DNA of 33,073 bases. Source: Phycisphaerae bacterium. GTDB lineage: Bacteria > Planctomycetota > Phycisphaerae > Phycisphaerales > UBA1924. The position numbers were made by a program, and so were the translations under genes. Positions 7,541-15,784 of the stretch are shown here, in pieces (within the stretch, counting starts at the first letter, position 1; every line of letters starts with the position of its first letter). The stretch covers positions 1 to 33,073 of the forward strand of contig JAEUJA010000246.1 of NCBI GenBank assembly GCA_016793195.1, in the 5' to 3' direction. The notes beneath the pieces were generated by a model that searched no databases, was not told the origin of the DNA, and saw nothing but the letters and a program-made list of their open reading frames with translations.

Positions 7541-8455
7541 ATGAGCAATCTCAAGTCGATCCTCGTCGCCGTGGACTTCTCGCCCTGTTCCATCGCGGCA
7601 TTCAGAGTGGCGGCGCGTTTCGCGGAGTGCAACCGTGCCTCATTGCGCGCCGTGCATGCCGTGGCACTCCCGTCCTATGTACCGGCGCCGCACCCGCTAT
7701 TCCCGTTTCCGCTACCCACTCAGGCGGACTTTGTCGCGGATGCGACGACCGCGTGGGCTGTGTTCGCGGCAGCCGCGCCAACGCGCACCGATGTGAAGTG
7801 CGACATTGAGGTGGGCACTCCCCGCGAGATCATTCTCCAGGCTGCCGCCCGCGCGGGCGCGGACCTGCTCGTGCTCGGATCGCACAGCGTGCTCGATGCG
7901 CACAAGGGCATTGGTCCCACCGCCACATCGTGCATGCAGCGAGCAAGAATGAACGTGTTGCTGGTCCGAGAGAACCACGCCGGTCCGTTCAGGAGCGTGG
8001 TGGCCTGCCTCGATTTCACCGACACCTCCAAACTTGCGTTGCAGCAGGCGATCAGGGTCGCCGCGCAGGACGGCGCGGCGCTACACGTTCTACATGTGTA
8101 CGACGACCCCTGGTACGGCCTTGGCCCGCCGGCGGGCGTCAAGGCGCACATGCCCGATTTCAAGGCGCAGCTCAATCGGGGCGTCGAGGACCGCGTGCGA
8201 GAGTTCTGCGCACCCTTCTCGCACGAGCTCAACGCGCTGAAGGCCGGGTTCCACTGCCTTGAGTCCGAGTGGCGGGGCGGCGGGTACGGCCACGCGATCG
8301 TCCGGTTCGTCAAGGAACAGGGATGCGACCTGGCGATCCTAGGGACGCGCGATCGGTGGAACATCCGGGATATGGTCTTCGGTTCAACGGCCGAGCGGGT
8401 GGTGCGCGGGGCGCCGTGCTCCATCCTCGCCGTCAAACCCGATCTCACCGCTTGA
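7541..8455 (+). CDS. Tandem universal stress protein (two Usp domains)
   Basis: About 304 residues, two Usp domains. Domain one (about 1-145) opens with SILVAVDFSPCS and ends at MNVLLVRE; its nucleotide loop is degenerate (GSHSVLDAHKGIGPTATSC). Domain two (about 150-304) keeps the ATP-binding pattern better: GTRDRWNIRDMVFGSTAERV then CSILAVKP. Usp proteins accumulate under starvation and low oxygen; their biochemical job is usually unknown. The ATG at 7541 has GGAG about 8 nt upstream; an upstream GTG at 7502 adds nothing recognisable. Gaps to hpf (51 nt) and adh (45 nt) suggest one transcript. Confidence 0.9.
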   Translation: MSNLKSILVAVDFSPCSIAAFRVAARFAECNRASLRAVHAVALPSYVPAPHPLFPFPLPTQADFVADATTAWAVFAAAAPTRTDVKCDIEVGTPREIILQAAARAGADLLVLGSHSVLDAHKGIGPTATSCMQRARMNVLLVRENHAGPFRSVVACLDFTDTSKLALQQAIRVAAQDGAALHVLHVYDDPWYGLGPPAGVKAHMPDFKAQLNRGVEDRVREFCAPFSHELNALKAGFHCLESEWRGGGYGHAIVRFVKEQGCDLAILGTRDRWNIRDMVFGSTAERVVRGAPCSILAVKPDLTA

Positions 8456-8500
8456 CGGTGGCGATAGAGACAACAACCCAATACTCAATCGGAGCGTTCC

Positions 8501-9574
8501 ATGACAGCAACGATGAAGGCCTTTGTGATGCACGGGATCGGCGAAGTGGGGATCATCGACAAGCCCATCCCGCGGCCCAGCCCGAACGACGCGATCCTTC
8601 GCACGACCGCCGCGCTGATCTGCACGTCGGACACCCACACGGTCGCCGGCGCGATCGGGCCGCGCACGGACCTGACCCTCGGTCACGAGGCGGTGGGCGT
8701 CATCCACGAACTGGGCCAGGCGGTGGCCGCGACGGGGATGTTCAGGATCGGCCAGCGCGTCGCGGTCAACGCCATCACGCCGTGCTACGCCTGCGACAAC
8801 TGCCAGCGCGGCTATTCGTCGCAATGCGGCGGGATGCTCGGCGGGTGGAAATTCGCCAACACCAAGGACGGGAGCATGGCGGAGTACTTCCACGTGAACG
8901 ACGCGATCGCCAACCTCGCGCCGATCCCCGACGGTCTGAGCGACGAGCAGGCTGCGTACTGCTGCGACATGCTCTCGACGGGCTTCGTGGCCGCGGAGTT
9001 CGGGAACATCCCCATCGGCGGGAGCGTCGCGGTCTTCGGCGTCGGGCCCATCGGGATGATGGCGATCGTCGGGGCGCGGCTGCGCGGGGCGGGCCTGGTC
9101 ATCGGGGTGGAGAGCAGGCCGGATCGCACGTCGATGGCCCGGAAGTTTGGGGCCGACCTGGTCGTTGACTTCACGAAGGAGGACCCGGTCGAAGCGATCC
9201 GCAAGGCCACCGGCGGCGCGGGCGTGGACACCGCGATCGAGGCGCTGGGATCGCCCACGACGTTCGCGGCGTGCGTCAGCGCGACGCGGCCGGGCGGGAC
9301 GATCTCCAACATCGGGTATCACGGTGACGGTGACACCGTGCCCATACCGCGACTGGACTGGGGCGTGGGCATGAGCGACAAGACCATCCGCACGGCCCTG
9401 TGCCCCGGCGGCTCGGAGCGCATGGGCCGCCTGATGCGGCTGATCCGCAACGGGCGTGTTGACCCGCTCGCGATGACCACGCACCGCTTCAAGTTCGCGG
9501 ACATCAAGTGTGCATTCACGATGATGCAGACCAAGGAAGACGGCATGATCAAGCCGCTCATCACGTTCGGGTGA
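8501..9574 (+). CDS. Zinc-dependent secondary-alcohol dehydrogenase (TbADH-like family)
   Basis: 357 residues of the medium-chain dehydrogenase family, closest by eye to the Thermoanaerobacter/Clostridium secondary-alcohol dehydrogenases (shared GGWKFANTKDGSMAEYFHVN). It interconverts alcohols and aldehydes or ketones. Catalytic zinc ligands: C41, H61 with E62, and D156 in the CCDMLSTGF segment. A full structural-zinc set is also present (C95, C98, C101, C109), which Thermoanaerobacter TbADH lacks. The coenzyme loop reads GVESRP (E204-S205-R206) where the NADP-specific TbADH has Gly-Ser-Arg; the acidic residue and F224 in place of the TbADH Tyr suggest NAD preference (inference). GGAG at 8491-8494 supports the start. 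It is the last gene of the gdhA-led run and is followed at once by a long hairpin. Confidence 0.9.
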   Translation: MTATMKAFVMHGIGEVGIIDKPIPRPSPNDAILRTTAALICTSDTHTVAGAIGPRTDLTLGHEAVGVIHELGQAVAATGMFRIGQRVAVNAITPCYACDNCQRGYSSQCGGMLGGWKFANTKDGSMAEYFHVNDAIANLAPIPDGLSDEQAAYCCDMLSTGFVAAEFGNIPIGGSVAVFGVGPIGMMAIVGARLRGAGLVIGVESRPDRTSMARKFGADLVVDFTKEDPVEAIRKATGGAGVDTAIEALGSPTTFAACVSATRPGGTISNIGYHGDGDTVPIPRLDWGVGMSDKTIRTALCPGGSERMGRLMRLIRNGRVDPLAMTTHRFKFADIKCAFTMMQTKEDGMIKPLITFG

Positions 9575-9617
9575 GCGTGAACGCGCGTAGCGAACGCAGT
9601 CGTGCGCGTGTTCACGC
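9575..9617 (+). terminator. Long hairpin directly after the adh stop codon
   Basis: Positions 9575-9589 (GCGTGAACGCGCGTA) pair with 9603-9617 (TGCGCGTGTTCACGC) in a 15-bp stem with two G-U pairs and a 13-nt loop. The stem begins at the base after the stop codon. It has no U-tract, so it may end the gdhA-adh transcript, stabilise its 3' end, or attenuate read-through into the next gene. Confidence 0.55.
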
Positions 9618-9655
9618 GCGAGGGGACGACTCGGTGAACGGAGTGAATCACGGTC

Positions 9656-10171
9656 ATGGCTTGGGACATCATCCTCGGCTGCTTCATCATTGTCCTCGCT
9701 CGCATCGGGGATGTCTCGCTGGGGACGATCCGCACCGTGGCGGTCGTCAGCGGGCACCGCGGGCTGGCGTGGCTCTTCGGGCTGCTGGAAGTGACGATCT
9801 GGGTCTTCGCCGTGTCGGCGGTGATCGCCCACATCCGCGCCGAGCCGACCTACGGCCTGGCCTTCGCGCTGGGGGCCGCCACGGGCAACTATGTCGGCGT
9901 CACGCTCCAGCGGTGGCTCCCCTTCGGCGAGCAGGTGGTGCGGGTCTTCACCCGCGAGGGCGCGGCCCTGTTCGAGCGACTCCGCGCCGACGGCTACGGC
10001 GTGACCAAGTTCCAGGGGGAGGGCCGGGACGGCGCGGTCACGATGCTGTTCGTACAGGTGGGGCGCGCCAAGACGCGGCACGTCGTGCGCGCCGCTCGCG
10101 AGATCGACCCACGGTGCTTCTACACCATCGACGACATCCGCGTTGCCAATGGCGTCGGTTCGCCTACATAG
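9656..10171 (+). CDS. DUF5698/DUF2179 membrane protein (UPF0316 type)
   Basis: 171 residues. The N-terminal ~75 residues form about three membrane helices (IILGCFIIVLARIGD, LAWLFGLLEVTIWVFAVSAV, YGLAFALGAATGNYVGV); this is the DUF5698 pattern with the conserved LARIGDVSLGTIRT. The rest is a soluble domain like DUF2179 (VRVFTREGAALFERLRADGYGVTKFQGEG, then FYTIDDIR). DUF2179 domains sit on putative transporters and may bind a small ligand; the function is unknown. It lies 81 nt after adh across a strong hairpin, so it may be a separate unit. GGAG is about 12 nt from the ATG, a weak site. Confidence 0.85.
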   Translation: MAWDIILGCFIIVLARIGDVSLGTIRTVAVVSGHRGLAWLFGLLEVTIWVFAVSAVIAHIRAEPTYGLAFALGAATGNYVGVTLQRWLPFGEQVVRVFTREGAALFERLRADGYGVTKFQGEGRDGAVTMLFVQVGRAKTRHVVRAAREIDPRCFYTIDDIRVANGVGSPT

Positions 10172-10278
10172 GTCACAGACATCGAGAGTGTGGCAATAGA
10201 CACGAGTCGACAGCGGCGAGAAGCCGGCGGAACCGAGCGGAAACCACCGTCGGCGAATCTCGGCACCTGGGCAGTCCA

Positions 10279-10284
10279 TACTCT
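10279..10284 (+). promoter_or_regulatory. Candidate -10 element, leaderless BNR/beta-helix gene
   Basis: TACTCT lies 7 nt before the ATG at 10292, with no Shine-Dalgarno in between. On its own it is a weak match to TATAAT and no -35 is evident; it is listed because the same arrangement recurs before four other genes in this window. Confidence 0.3.
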
Positions 10285-10291
10285 TCCCGAT

Positions 10292-13200
10292 ATGCGCATG
10301 ACCCGGCCACTGACGTTCGCCGTCATTCTGGCATTGTTTCAGTTCGCAGCGCCTGCCGCCGCTATCTCGGGCGCTCACTCTGACGACTCGGACGCCGTCG
10401 TGCGCCTCGACCTCGACGGCGATGCGGCGCGGCAGACGGTGGTGGACAAGGAATCGGGCGTCTACCTCGGCCACGTCTCGACGCTGCTGCTCGAGGACGG
10501 CAAGACGATCCTCGCCGCGTACCCCAAGGGACACGGCAAGGGCCCGATCGTGCTCAAGCGCAGCGAGGACGGCGGCAAGACCTGGTCGCCGCGCCTCCCC
10601 GTGCCCGACTCGTGGGCCACGAGTATGGAGACGCCGACGCTCTTCCGCGTGGACAAGACCGAACGCGGCGAGTCGCTGATCCTCTTCTCCGGCTTGTACC
10701 CCATCCGCGCAGCGCGTTCGGCGGATGGCGGGCGGACGTGGACGGAGCTCGCGCCCATCGGCGACTTCGGCGGGATCGTGGCGATGGGCGGCTTAGCCGA
10801 CCTCGGCGACGGCAAGTTCGCGGCCTTCTTCCACGATGATGGGCGGTTCTTCGCGCCGAAAGGCAAGGCGACCGGCACGTTCACGCTCTACCAGACCGAC
10901 ACGGCGGATGCGGGGTCCACGTGGTCCGCGCCGCGGGCGATCTGGAGCGGGTCGGATGTCCACCTGTGCGAGCCGGGGGTGGTGGCGTCTCCCGACGACC
11001 ACACCTTCGCCCTGCTCCTGCGTGAGAACCGCCGGGTGAAGAACGCGCACGTCATGTTCAGCACGGACAAGGCCGCAACGTGGTCCGCGCCGGTCGAACT
11101 GCCCGCGCATCTCACGGGCGATCGCCACATTGCCGCGTATGCGAAGGACGGTAGGCTGGTCGTGACCTTCCGCTGCATGGCCAAGGACGATCCGTGGAAG
11201 GGCGATTGGGTCGCGTGGGTGGGAACGTGGGAGGAGATCGCGCGGCTGGCGCCCGAAGCCCCGGCGCTGATGCCCGGTGAGACGGCGGCGAAGCGACCGG
11301 GCAAACACGGCAACCGCCGCTCGTACATGTTCCGCCTCAAGGACAACCTGACGTCGTGGGACTGCGGATACCCCGGCCTCGAGTCGCTCGAGGGCGGCAC
11401 GCTCATGGCGACGACCTACGGCACGTGGACCGCCGATGAGAAGCCCTCGATCCTGAGCGTGCGGTTCACGCTCGCGGAACTGGATGCGCTGGCGATGGAG
11501 AACCCGGCACTCTCCGCGCCGATCAAGGAGCCGCTCCTGCCGGGGCGCGAGATTCACGTCGCTCCTCGGCCCGTCGTTCACGGCGACGATTCGGGCGAAG
11601 GGTCGGCCCTGCGCCCCTTCGCCACCATCGAGCGGGCGCGAGACGAGGTCCGCGCGGTTCGGAAGGCCGGAGCACTGCCCGCCGGGGGCATCGCCGTCAC
11701 GCTCCACGCCGGGGTGTACGAACTCGCGGGCACGCTCGCGCTCTCCGCCGAGGACTCGGGCGCGGAGGGCGCACCGATGGTCTACCGTGCTGCGCCGGGC
11801 GAGGACGTCCGCATCTCCGGCGGCAGACGCATCTCCGGCTGGAAGGCCGTCACCGACCCCGCCGTGCTGACCCGCCTCGATCCAGCCGCGCGGGGGCACA
11901 TCGTGCAGGCCGACCTCAAGGCCCACGGCATCACCGACTTCGGCCAGATGGGCGGCGGGTTCGGTCTTTCGGGCGGTCCGGGGTTGGAACTCTTCTTCCG
12001 CGACCAGCCGCAGACGATCTCGCGCTACCCCAACGAGGGCTTCATCACCATCGCCGATGTCCACGGCCCGACGAAGATCGAGCGCAAGAACGCGAAGGCG
12101 TGCGTCGAGGGTGACATTTCGTACGACCCCGGGACCGCCGACCGCGTGGCGCGGTGGAAGGATGAGAAGGAGCCGTGGGCGCTGGGCTACTGGCTGCACG
12201 ACTGGGCCGAGCAGCGGCAGCGGATCGCGTCGATCGACCCCGCGACCAAACGCATGACGCTCGCGCAGCCGTACCACCACTACGGCTACCGCCGGGGCGG
12301 GTGGTTCTACGGCTTCAACCTGCTGTGCGAGATCGACCGCCCCGGCGAGTGGTACCTCGACCGTGAGACGGGCATCATCTACTTCTGGCCGCCTGATACT
12401 GACACGAAGCCGATCCAGGACGGCGAGGCCACCGTCTCCATCCTCGACACGCTCGTCACGCTCAATGGCGCGAAGCACGTCACCTTCCAGGGCTTCACCT
12501 TCGAGGCCGTACGCGGCACCGCGATCCGCATCGACAACGCCGACGGCAACCGCGTCGAGGACTGCACGCTCCGCAACATCGGCTCGTGGGCCGTGAGCAT
12601 CAGCGGCGAGCAGAGCGGCGTCTACAACTGCGAGGTCACCGGCACCGGCGACGGCGGCATCCGCCTCTCCGGCGGCGATCGCAGGATGCTCACCCCCGCG
12701 CACCTCGTCGCCGAGAACAACCACATCCACCACTGGAGCCGCTGGAACCGCATGAACCGCCACGGGATCGCGCTCTCGGGCGTGGGCAACCGGGCCGCGA
12801 ACAACCTGCTGCACGACTCGCCCCACACCGCGATCCACTTCAGCGGCAACGACCACCTCATCGAACTCAACGAGATCCACCGCGTCTGCACCGAGTCCAA
12901 CGATGCCGGGGCGATCTACGCCGGGCGCGACTGGACCATGCGCGGCAACGTCATCCGCCACAACTACCTCCACCACCTCAGCGGCTTTGCGGGCGGGCGG
13001 GAGAAGGGGTGCATCGGCATCTACCTCGACGACATGTTCAGCGGCGTCACGATCACGGGCAACGTCTTCTACGACGTGACGAACGCCGCGTACATCGGCG
13101 GCGGGATGGACAACCGCATCGAGAACAACCTCTTCATCGACTGCAAGCCCGCCGTCCACGTCGATGCCCGCGGCCTGGGCTGGGCCCACAAGTGGCCGGG

Positions 13201-13606
13201 CGAATGGCTCCGCGAGATCAAGGCGAAGGGGACGCTCTCGGGCGTGCGGTTCGACCAGCCGCCGTACAGCGAGCGGTACCCCGAGTTGGCGACGCTCCTC
13301 ACGCGCACGCCCGCCCCGCCCGCGCCGACGGGCAACATCATCGCGCGGAACATCCAGTTCTGTGGGACGTGGGACGACATCGAGAAGCCCGCCGCGCCGT
13401 TGGTGACGCTGGAGGGCAACCTGCTGGGCGTCGATCCGCTCTTCATCGATGCGGCGTGGGCGAGGACGGGCACATCGGCGGGCAGGTTCCGGCTGCGCGA
13501 TGACTCGCCCGCGTTCAAGGTGGGATCGATGGGCGGGGTTGGATTCGAGCGCATCCCCGTGGAGAGGATCGGGCGGGTCACGCGCAGCGCCGAGCGACCC
13601 AAATAA
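10292..13606 (+). CDS. Secreted BNR (sialidase-like) plus parallel beta-helix protein
   Basis: About 1104 residues. A Sec signal peptide covers residues 1-24 (basic start, hydrophobic core AVILALFQFAAPAAA). Residues ~50-400 form a BNR/beta-propeller region with Asp boxes SEDGGKTW (91-98), SADGGRTW (143-150), TADAGSTW (204-211) and a degenerate STDKAATW (257-264). From about 420 a second module starts with the typical GDDSGEGSALRPFATIERAR opening and runs into a right-handed parallel beta-helix (~720-960) with Asn-rich turns (NRVEDCTLRN, NRIENNLF). Likely an extracytoplasmic carbohydrate-active or polysaccharide-binding protein. I cannot identify a catalytic set, and the sialidase F/YRIP motif is not visible, so a named activity is not justified. 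I use the ATG at 10292 rather than a GTG at 10190 because it gives a clean signal peptide. Confidence 0.85.
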   Translation: MRMTRPLTFAVILALFQFAAPAAAISGAHSDDSDAVVRLDLDGDAARQTVVDKESGVYLGHVSTLLLEDGKTILAAYPKGHGKGPIVLKRSEDGGKTWSPRLPVPDSWATSMETPTLFRVDKTERGESLILFSGLYPIRAARSADGGRTWTELAPIGDFGGIVAMGGLADLGDGKFAAFFHDDGRFFAPKGKATGTFTLYQTDTADAGSTWSAPRAIWSGSDVHLCEPGVVASPDDHTFALLLRENRRVKNAHVMFSTDKAATWSAPVELPAHLTGDRHIAAYAKDGRLVVTFRCMAKDDPWKGDWVAWVGTWEEIARLAPEAPALMPGETAAKRPGKHGNRRSYMFRLKDNLTSWDCGYPGLESLEGGTLMATTYGTWTADEKPSILSVRFTLAELDALAMENPALSAPIKEPLLPGREIHVAPRPVVHGDDSGEGSALRPFATIERARDEVRAVRKAGALPAGGIAVTLHAGVYELAGTLALSAEDSGAEGAPMVYRAAPGEDVRISGGRRISGWKAVTDPAVLTRLDPAARGHIVQADLKAHGITDFGQMGGGFGLSGGPGLELFFRDQPQTISRYPNEGFITIADVHGPTKIERKNAKACVEGDISYDPGTADRVARWKDEKEPWALGYWLHDWAEQRQRIASIDPATKRMTLAQPYHHYGYRRGGWFYGFNLLCEIDRPGEWYLDRETGIIYFWPPDTDTKPIQDGEATVSILDTLVTLNGAKHVTFQGFTFEAVRGTAIRIDNADGNRVEDCTLRNIGSWAVSISGEQSGVYNCEVTGTGDGGIRLSGGDRRMLTPAHLVAENNHIHHWSRWNRMNRHGIALSGVGNRAANNLLHDSPHTAIHFSGNDHLIELNEIHRVCTESNDAGAIYAGRDWTMRGNVIRHNYLHHLSGFAGGREKGCIGIYLDDMFSGVTITGNVFYDVTNAAYIGGGMDNRIENNLFIDCKPAVHVDARGLGWAHKWPGEWLREIKAKGTLSGVRFDQPPYSERYPELATLLTRTPAPPAPTGNIIARNIQFCGTWDDIEKPAAPLVTLEGNLLGVDPLFIDAAWARTGTSAGRFRLRDDSPAFKVGSMGGVGFERIPVERIGRVTRSAERPK

Positions 13607-13618
13607 GGAACCACCATC

Positions 13619-13999
13619 ATGGCCGAGCAGCCGCACCCGCACGCCCCCAACCCCGCTCCCACTCCGCAACAACTCGCCGCCCAGCGCCGCGAACTGACGC
13701 CCGACGCGACCACCGCGTTCCTGGCCTTCTCGGGCAAGGTCTTCGCCCCGGGCGCGCTGGACGCCAAGGCCAAGCAGATCATCGCCGTGGCGGTGGCTCA
13801 CGTCACCCAGTGCCAGCAGTGCATCCGGTCGCACACCAGGTCCGCCCTGCGTGCCGGCGCGACGGCGCAGGAGTTGATGGAGGCGGCGTGGGTCGCGGCC
13901 GAGATGCGCGCCGGCGGAGCCTACGCGCACTCGAACGTGATGCTCGCCGCGATCAACGAGGAGCAGAGTACACAAGGCGATCAGGAGGGCCGATCATGA
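13619..13999 (+). CDS. AhpD-like / carboxymuconolactone decarboxylase-family protein
   Basis: 126 residues. The redox motif CQQCIRSH (C65, C68, H72) is the AhpD/CMD active-site pattern CxxCxxxH, within an all-helical domain (DAKAKQIIAVAVAHVTQ... TAQELMEAAWVAAEM). Such proteins act as peroxidases or protein thiol reductants. The first ~28 residues are Pro/Ala/Gln-rich and likely disordered. AAGGAA at 13605-13610 supports the start. The gene follows the beta-helix gene by 12 nt and its stop overlaps the next ATG (ATGA), so the downstream gene is translationally coupled. Confidence 0.88.
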   Translation: MAEQPHPHAPNPAPTPQQLAAQRRELTPDATTAFLAFSGKVFAPGALDAKAKQIIAVAVAHVTQCQQCIRSHTRSALRAGATAQELMEAAWVAAEMRAGGAYAHSNVMLAAINEEQSTQGDQEGRS

Positions 14000-14430
14000 G
14001 CACGGCGCGTGACCAAGTCAGACTCAAGCGCGTGTACGACGACCCGGAACCGGGCGACGGCTTCCGTGTGCTGGTGGACCGGCTCTGGCCCCGCGGCCTG
14101 ACCAAGTCCGCCGCGCGGGTGGACCTGTGGATGAAGGAGGTCGCCCCCTCGACGGACCTGCGACGCTGGTACCACGCGGACCTGACACGCTGGGCCGAGT
14201 TCCGCAGACGCTATAGGGCCGAGCTGGCCGACCGCGCTAGCCCGGCCCACGTTGCGCTCGGCGAACTCCGCGCACTGGTGCTCGCGCACGCCCCCTCACC
14301 CACGCGCGGCGGGAAGGGCAGAGCCGGGAAGCAGGGCGTCACGCTCGTCTACGGCGCCAAGAACGCCGAGCAGAACCACGCCCTCGTGCTGCGCGAGGTG
14401 CTGATAAGCCGATCGGCATCGCGCGGTTGA
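13996..14430 (+). CDS. DUF488 family protein
   Basis: About 144 residues with the DUF488 signature: IKRVYD-like start (LKRVYDDPEPGDGFRVLVDRLWPRGL), then the WMKEVAPSTDLRRWYH block and the closing TLVYGAKNAEQNHALVL. The fold is thought related to rhodanese/phosphatase-type domains; the function is unknown. A ~13-residue Arg/Gly/Pro-rich insert (near 97-110) breaks the conserved domain before the last strand. Start fixed by AGGAGGG at 13983-13989 and the 4-nt overlap with the AhpD-like gene. Confidence 0.88.
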   Translation: MSTARDQVRLKRVYDDPEPGDGFRVLVDRLWPRGLTKSAARVDLWMKEVAPSTDLRRWYHADLTRWAEFRRRYRAELADRASPAHVALGELRALVLAHAPSPTRGGKGRAGKQGVTLVYGAKNAEQNHALVLREVLISRSASRG

Positions 14431-15016
14431 TGAAGGCCCCGCATGACCCGTCAGGCTCCGTAGCAAGCGCTCCGCCCGCGGCCGTCGTGGCCTGTTCAAT
14501 AGCCATCGAGCGCGATCTCCACAACTCCAATCGGCACCCCGATCAAAGCCGTGCCGGCGGGGGAGCCCCACAGATGCTCAGATCGGCCTCACCGTTCGGG
14601 TTGAACCACCGCAGGTCTCTGCCTCCGCGTTCGTGCTCCAGATTGGTAGGCATGCCGGAGCGCGTGACGGATCTAATGTTCCCCAACCGTCCGCATCCTC
14701 GTCCGTGATACCGGCGGTGTCGTCCTTGTTCTTGATCCGCCGCGAGTCGCCGCAGAGAAATACGATCAAGGGGTTCGCGCACACGATCACAGGAATGTCG
14801 GGGTAGGCAAGGCTCAAGGGGACGAGCGCCTGGTCTCGCGCGCTCTACGACTGGGCAGGTGTCGGATTGCCGTCGGCATCCTGCCGATGAGCAGCAAGTA
14901 CGGCGGCGCGGATTCAACAACTCGAAACTGCAATCGCCGTGGTTACGGGCCGCCCTGCGTCCGCGCGACGCCATCCGGGATCCTGCACCGGCGGGCCTGG
15001 CCGAGGCCGCAGCGAA
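14431..15016. other. Gene-poor stretch with decayed coding sequence
   Basis: No intact gene. The minus strand holds protein-like fragments in different frames (listed as a pseudogene at about 14449-14820). The rest shows no motif, RNA gene or clear promoter. The lower GC locally and the broken frames set it apart from its dense surroundings. Confidence 0.5.
14449..14820 (-). pseudogene. Remnant of a minus-strand gene, frameshifted
   Basis: Reading the minus strand, an amphipathic protein-like segment (AYPDIPVIVCANPLIVFL, then DSRRIKNKDDTAGITDEDAD, then GWGTL; about 14655-14820) continues in a second frame as RDLRWFNPNGEADLSICGA (14543-14656) and in a third as GTALIGVPIGVVEIALDGY followed by a stop. 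Composition in each piece is protein-like, whereas the continuation of each frame is not, which indicates at least two frameshifts. The middle piece loosely recalls the LRWFTP...EVDLCGHAT motif of PhzF epimerase-like proteins, but the evidence is thin and I do not assign a family. The 5' end was not found. Confidence 0.4.
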
Positions 15017-15784
15017 TCACGGTTTGCCCGCGACCGAGGCCCCTTCCAGCTTCACGGCCATCGGGAAGAGGATGCTGTTCTCCTTGTGCACGTGCGCGTG
15101 CGTGTCGGCTTCGAGCTCCGCCAGCCCCCCGAGCATCGCCACATAGGTATTGCACGCGCCCGGCGGCGGCGTGAAGCCACCGGTTAGCGCACGCATCTTC
15201 GCGAGCGCATCGCCGGAGTGCTCGTGCTCGATCATCATCATCCGCACCGGGTTCTCGATGCCCCTTCGGGTAGGCGCCCCCCCGCACCCGCACCCACCCC
15301 CACCGCCCCCCACACACCCGGCGCCGCCCCGGCCGGTCGCGAGCGTGCGGATCCACGGGAAGAGGACCTTCTCTTCCTTCATCATGTGCTCGGTCATCTC
15401 GCCCGCGAAGTCGGTGTAGACATCCCGCAGTTCGATCAGCGAGGGCTCGCGCCCGCCGTGCACGGCGGCGACCTTCTCCGTCAGCGCCTGCAACCGCGGC
15501 AGTTCGCGCTTGAGGTACGCATGGTGCTCCTGTTCGATGTGGTCGGCCAGGGCGCCGGCGCCCCGGACCTCCCAGTCCACCGGCGGGCCGTCCGAGCACG
15601 CGGCATCCAACGCTCGCAACTCGTCGAGCACCGCCGTCGCGCTCAGCCCCTTCTTCTCGCACGCCGCGGCGAGCGCCAATCCGCCTCCGCAGCAGTAGTC
15701 GATCCCCAGCCGCTCGAAGAGTCGAGCCCTCGAGGGCTTGTCGGTCACGATCTGTCCGATGGTCGTGCGCGGGTCGATGGTCAT
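15017..15784 (-). CDS. ric: Iron-sulfur cluster repair di-iron protein (Ric/YtfE/ScdA)
   Basis: About 255 residues. The N-terminal ScdA_N domain (TTIGQIVTDKPSRARLFERL then GIDYCCGGG) is followed by a hemerythrin-like di-iron domain with ligand segments HIEQEHHAYL, EMTEHMMKEEKVLFPW, IEHEHSGDAL and HAHVHKENSILFPM. Ric proteins repair Fe-S clusters hit by NO or peroxide and donate or release NO. Between helices two and three lies a striking Gly/Cys-rich loop (about residues 161-178) with CVGGGGGGCGCGG; most homologues have a short Pro/Gly loop. I start at the ATG at 15784 (MTIDPRTTIGQIV); an in-frame ATG at 15835 adds a Pro/His-rich stretch. It is divergent from the MarR gene. NO stress would fit the nitrate-reductase-like operon. 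Confidence 0.92.
   Translation of the reverse strand: MTIDPRTTIGQIVTDKPSRARLFERLGIDYCCGGGLALAAACEKKGLSATAVLDELRALDAACSDGPPVDWEVRGAGALADHIEQEHHAYLKRELPRLQALTEKVAAVHGGREPSLIELRDVYTDFAGEMTEHMMKEEKVLFPWIRTLATGRGGAGCVGGGGGGCGCGGAPTRRGIENPVRMMMIEHEHSGDALAKMRALTGGFTPPPGACNTYVAMLGGLAELEADTHAHVHKENSILFPMAVKLEGASVAGKP

Noticed and set aside
8384-10534. A 716-residue minus-strand open frame
   Set aside because: It is the shadow of usp, adh and DUF5698 genes, which have clear motifs and ribosome sites.
10793-13975. A 1060-residue open frame on the minus strand
   Set aside because: Composition is Arg/Val/Asp/Gly-rich antisense text of the BNR/beta-helix gene, with no motif; the plus strand has a signal peptide and Asp boxes.
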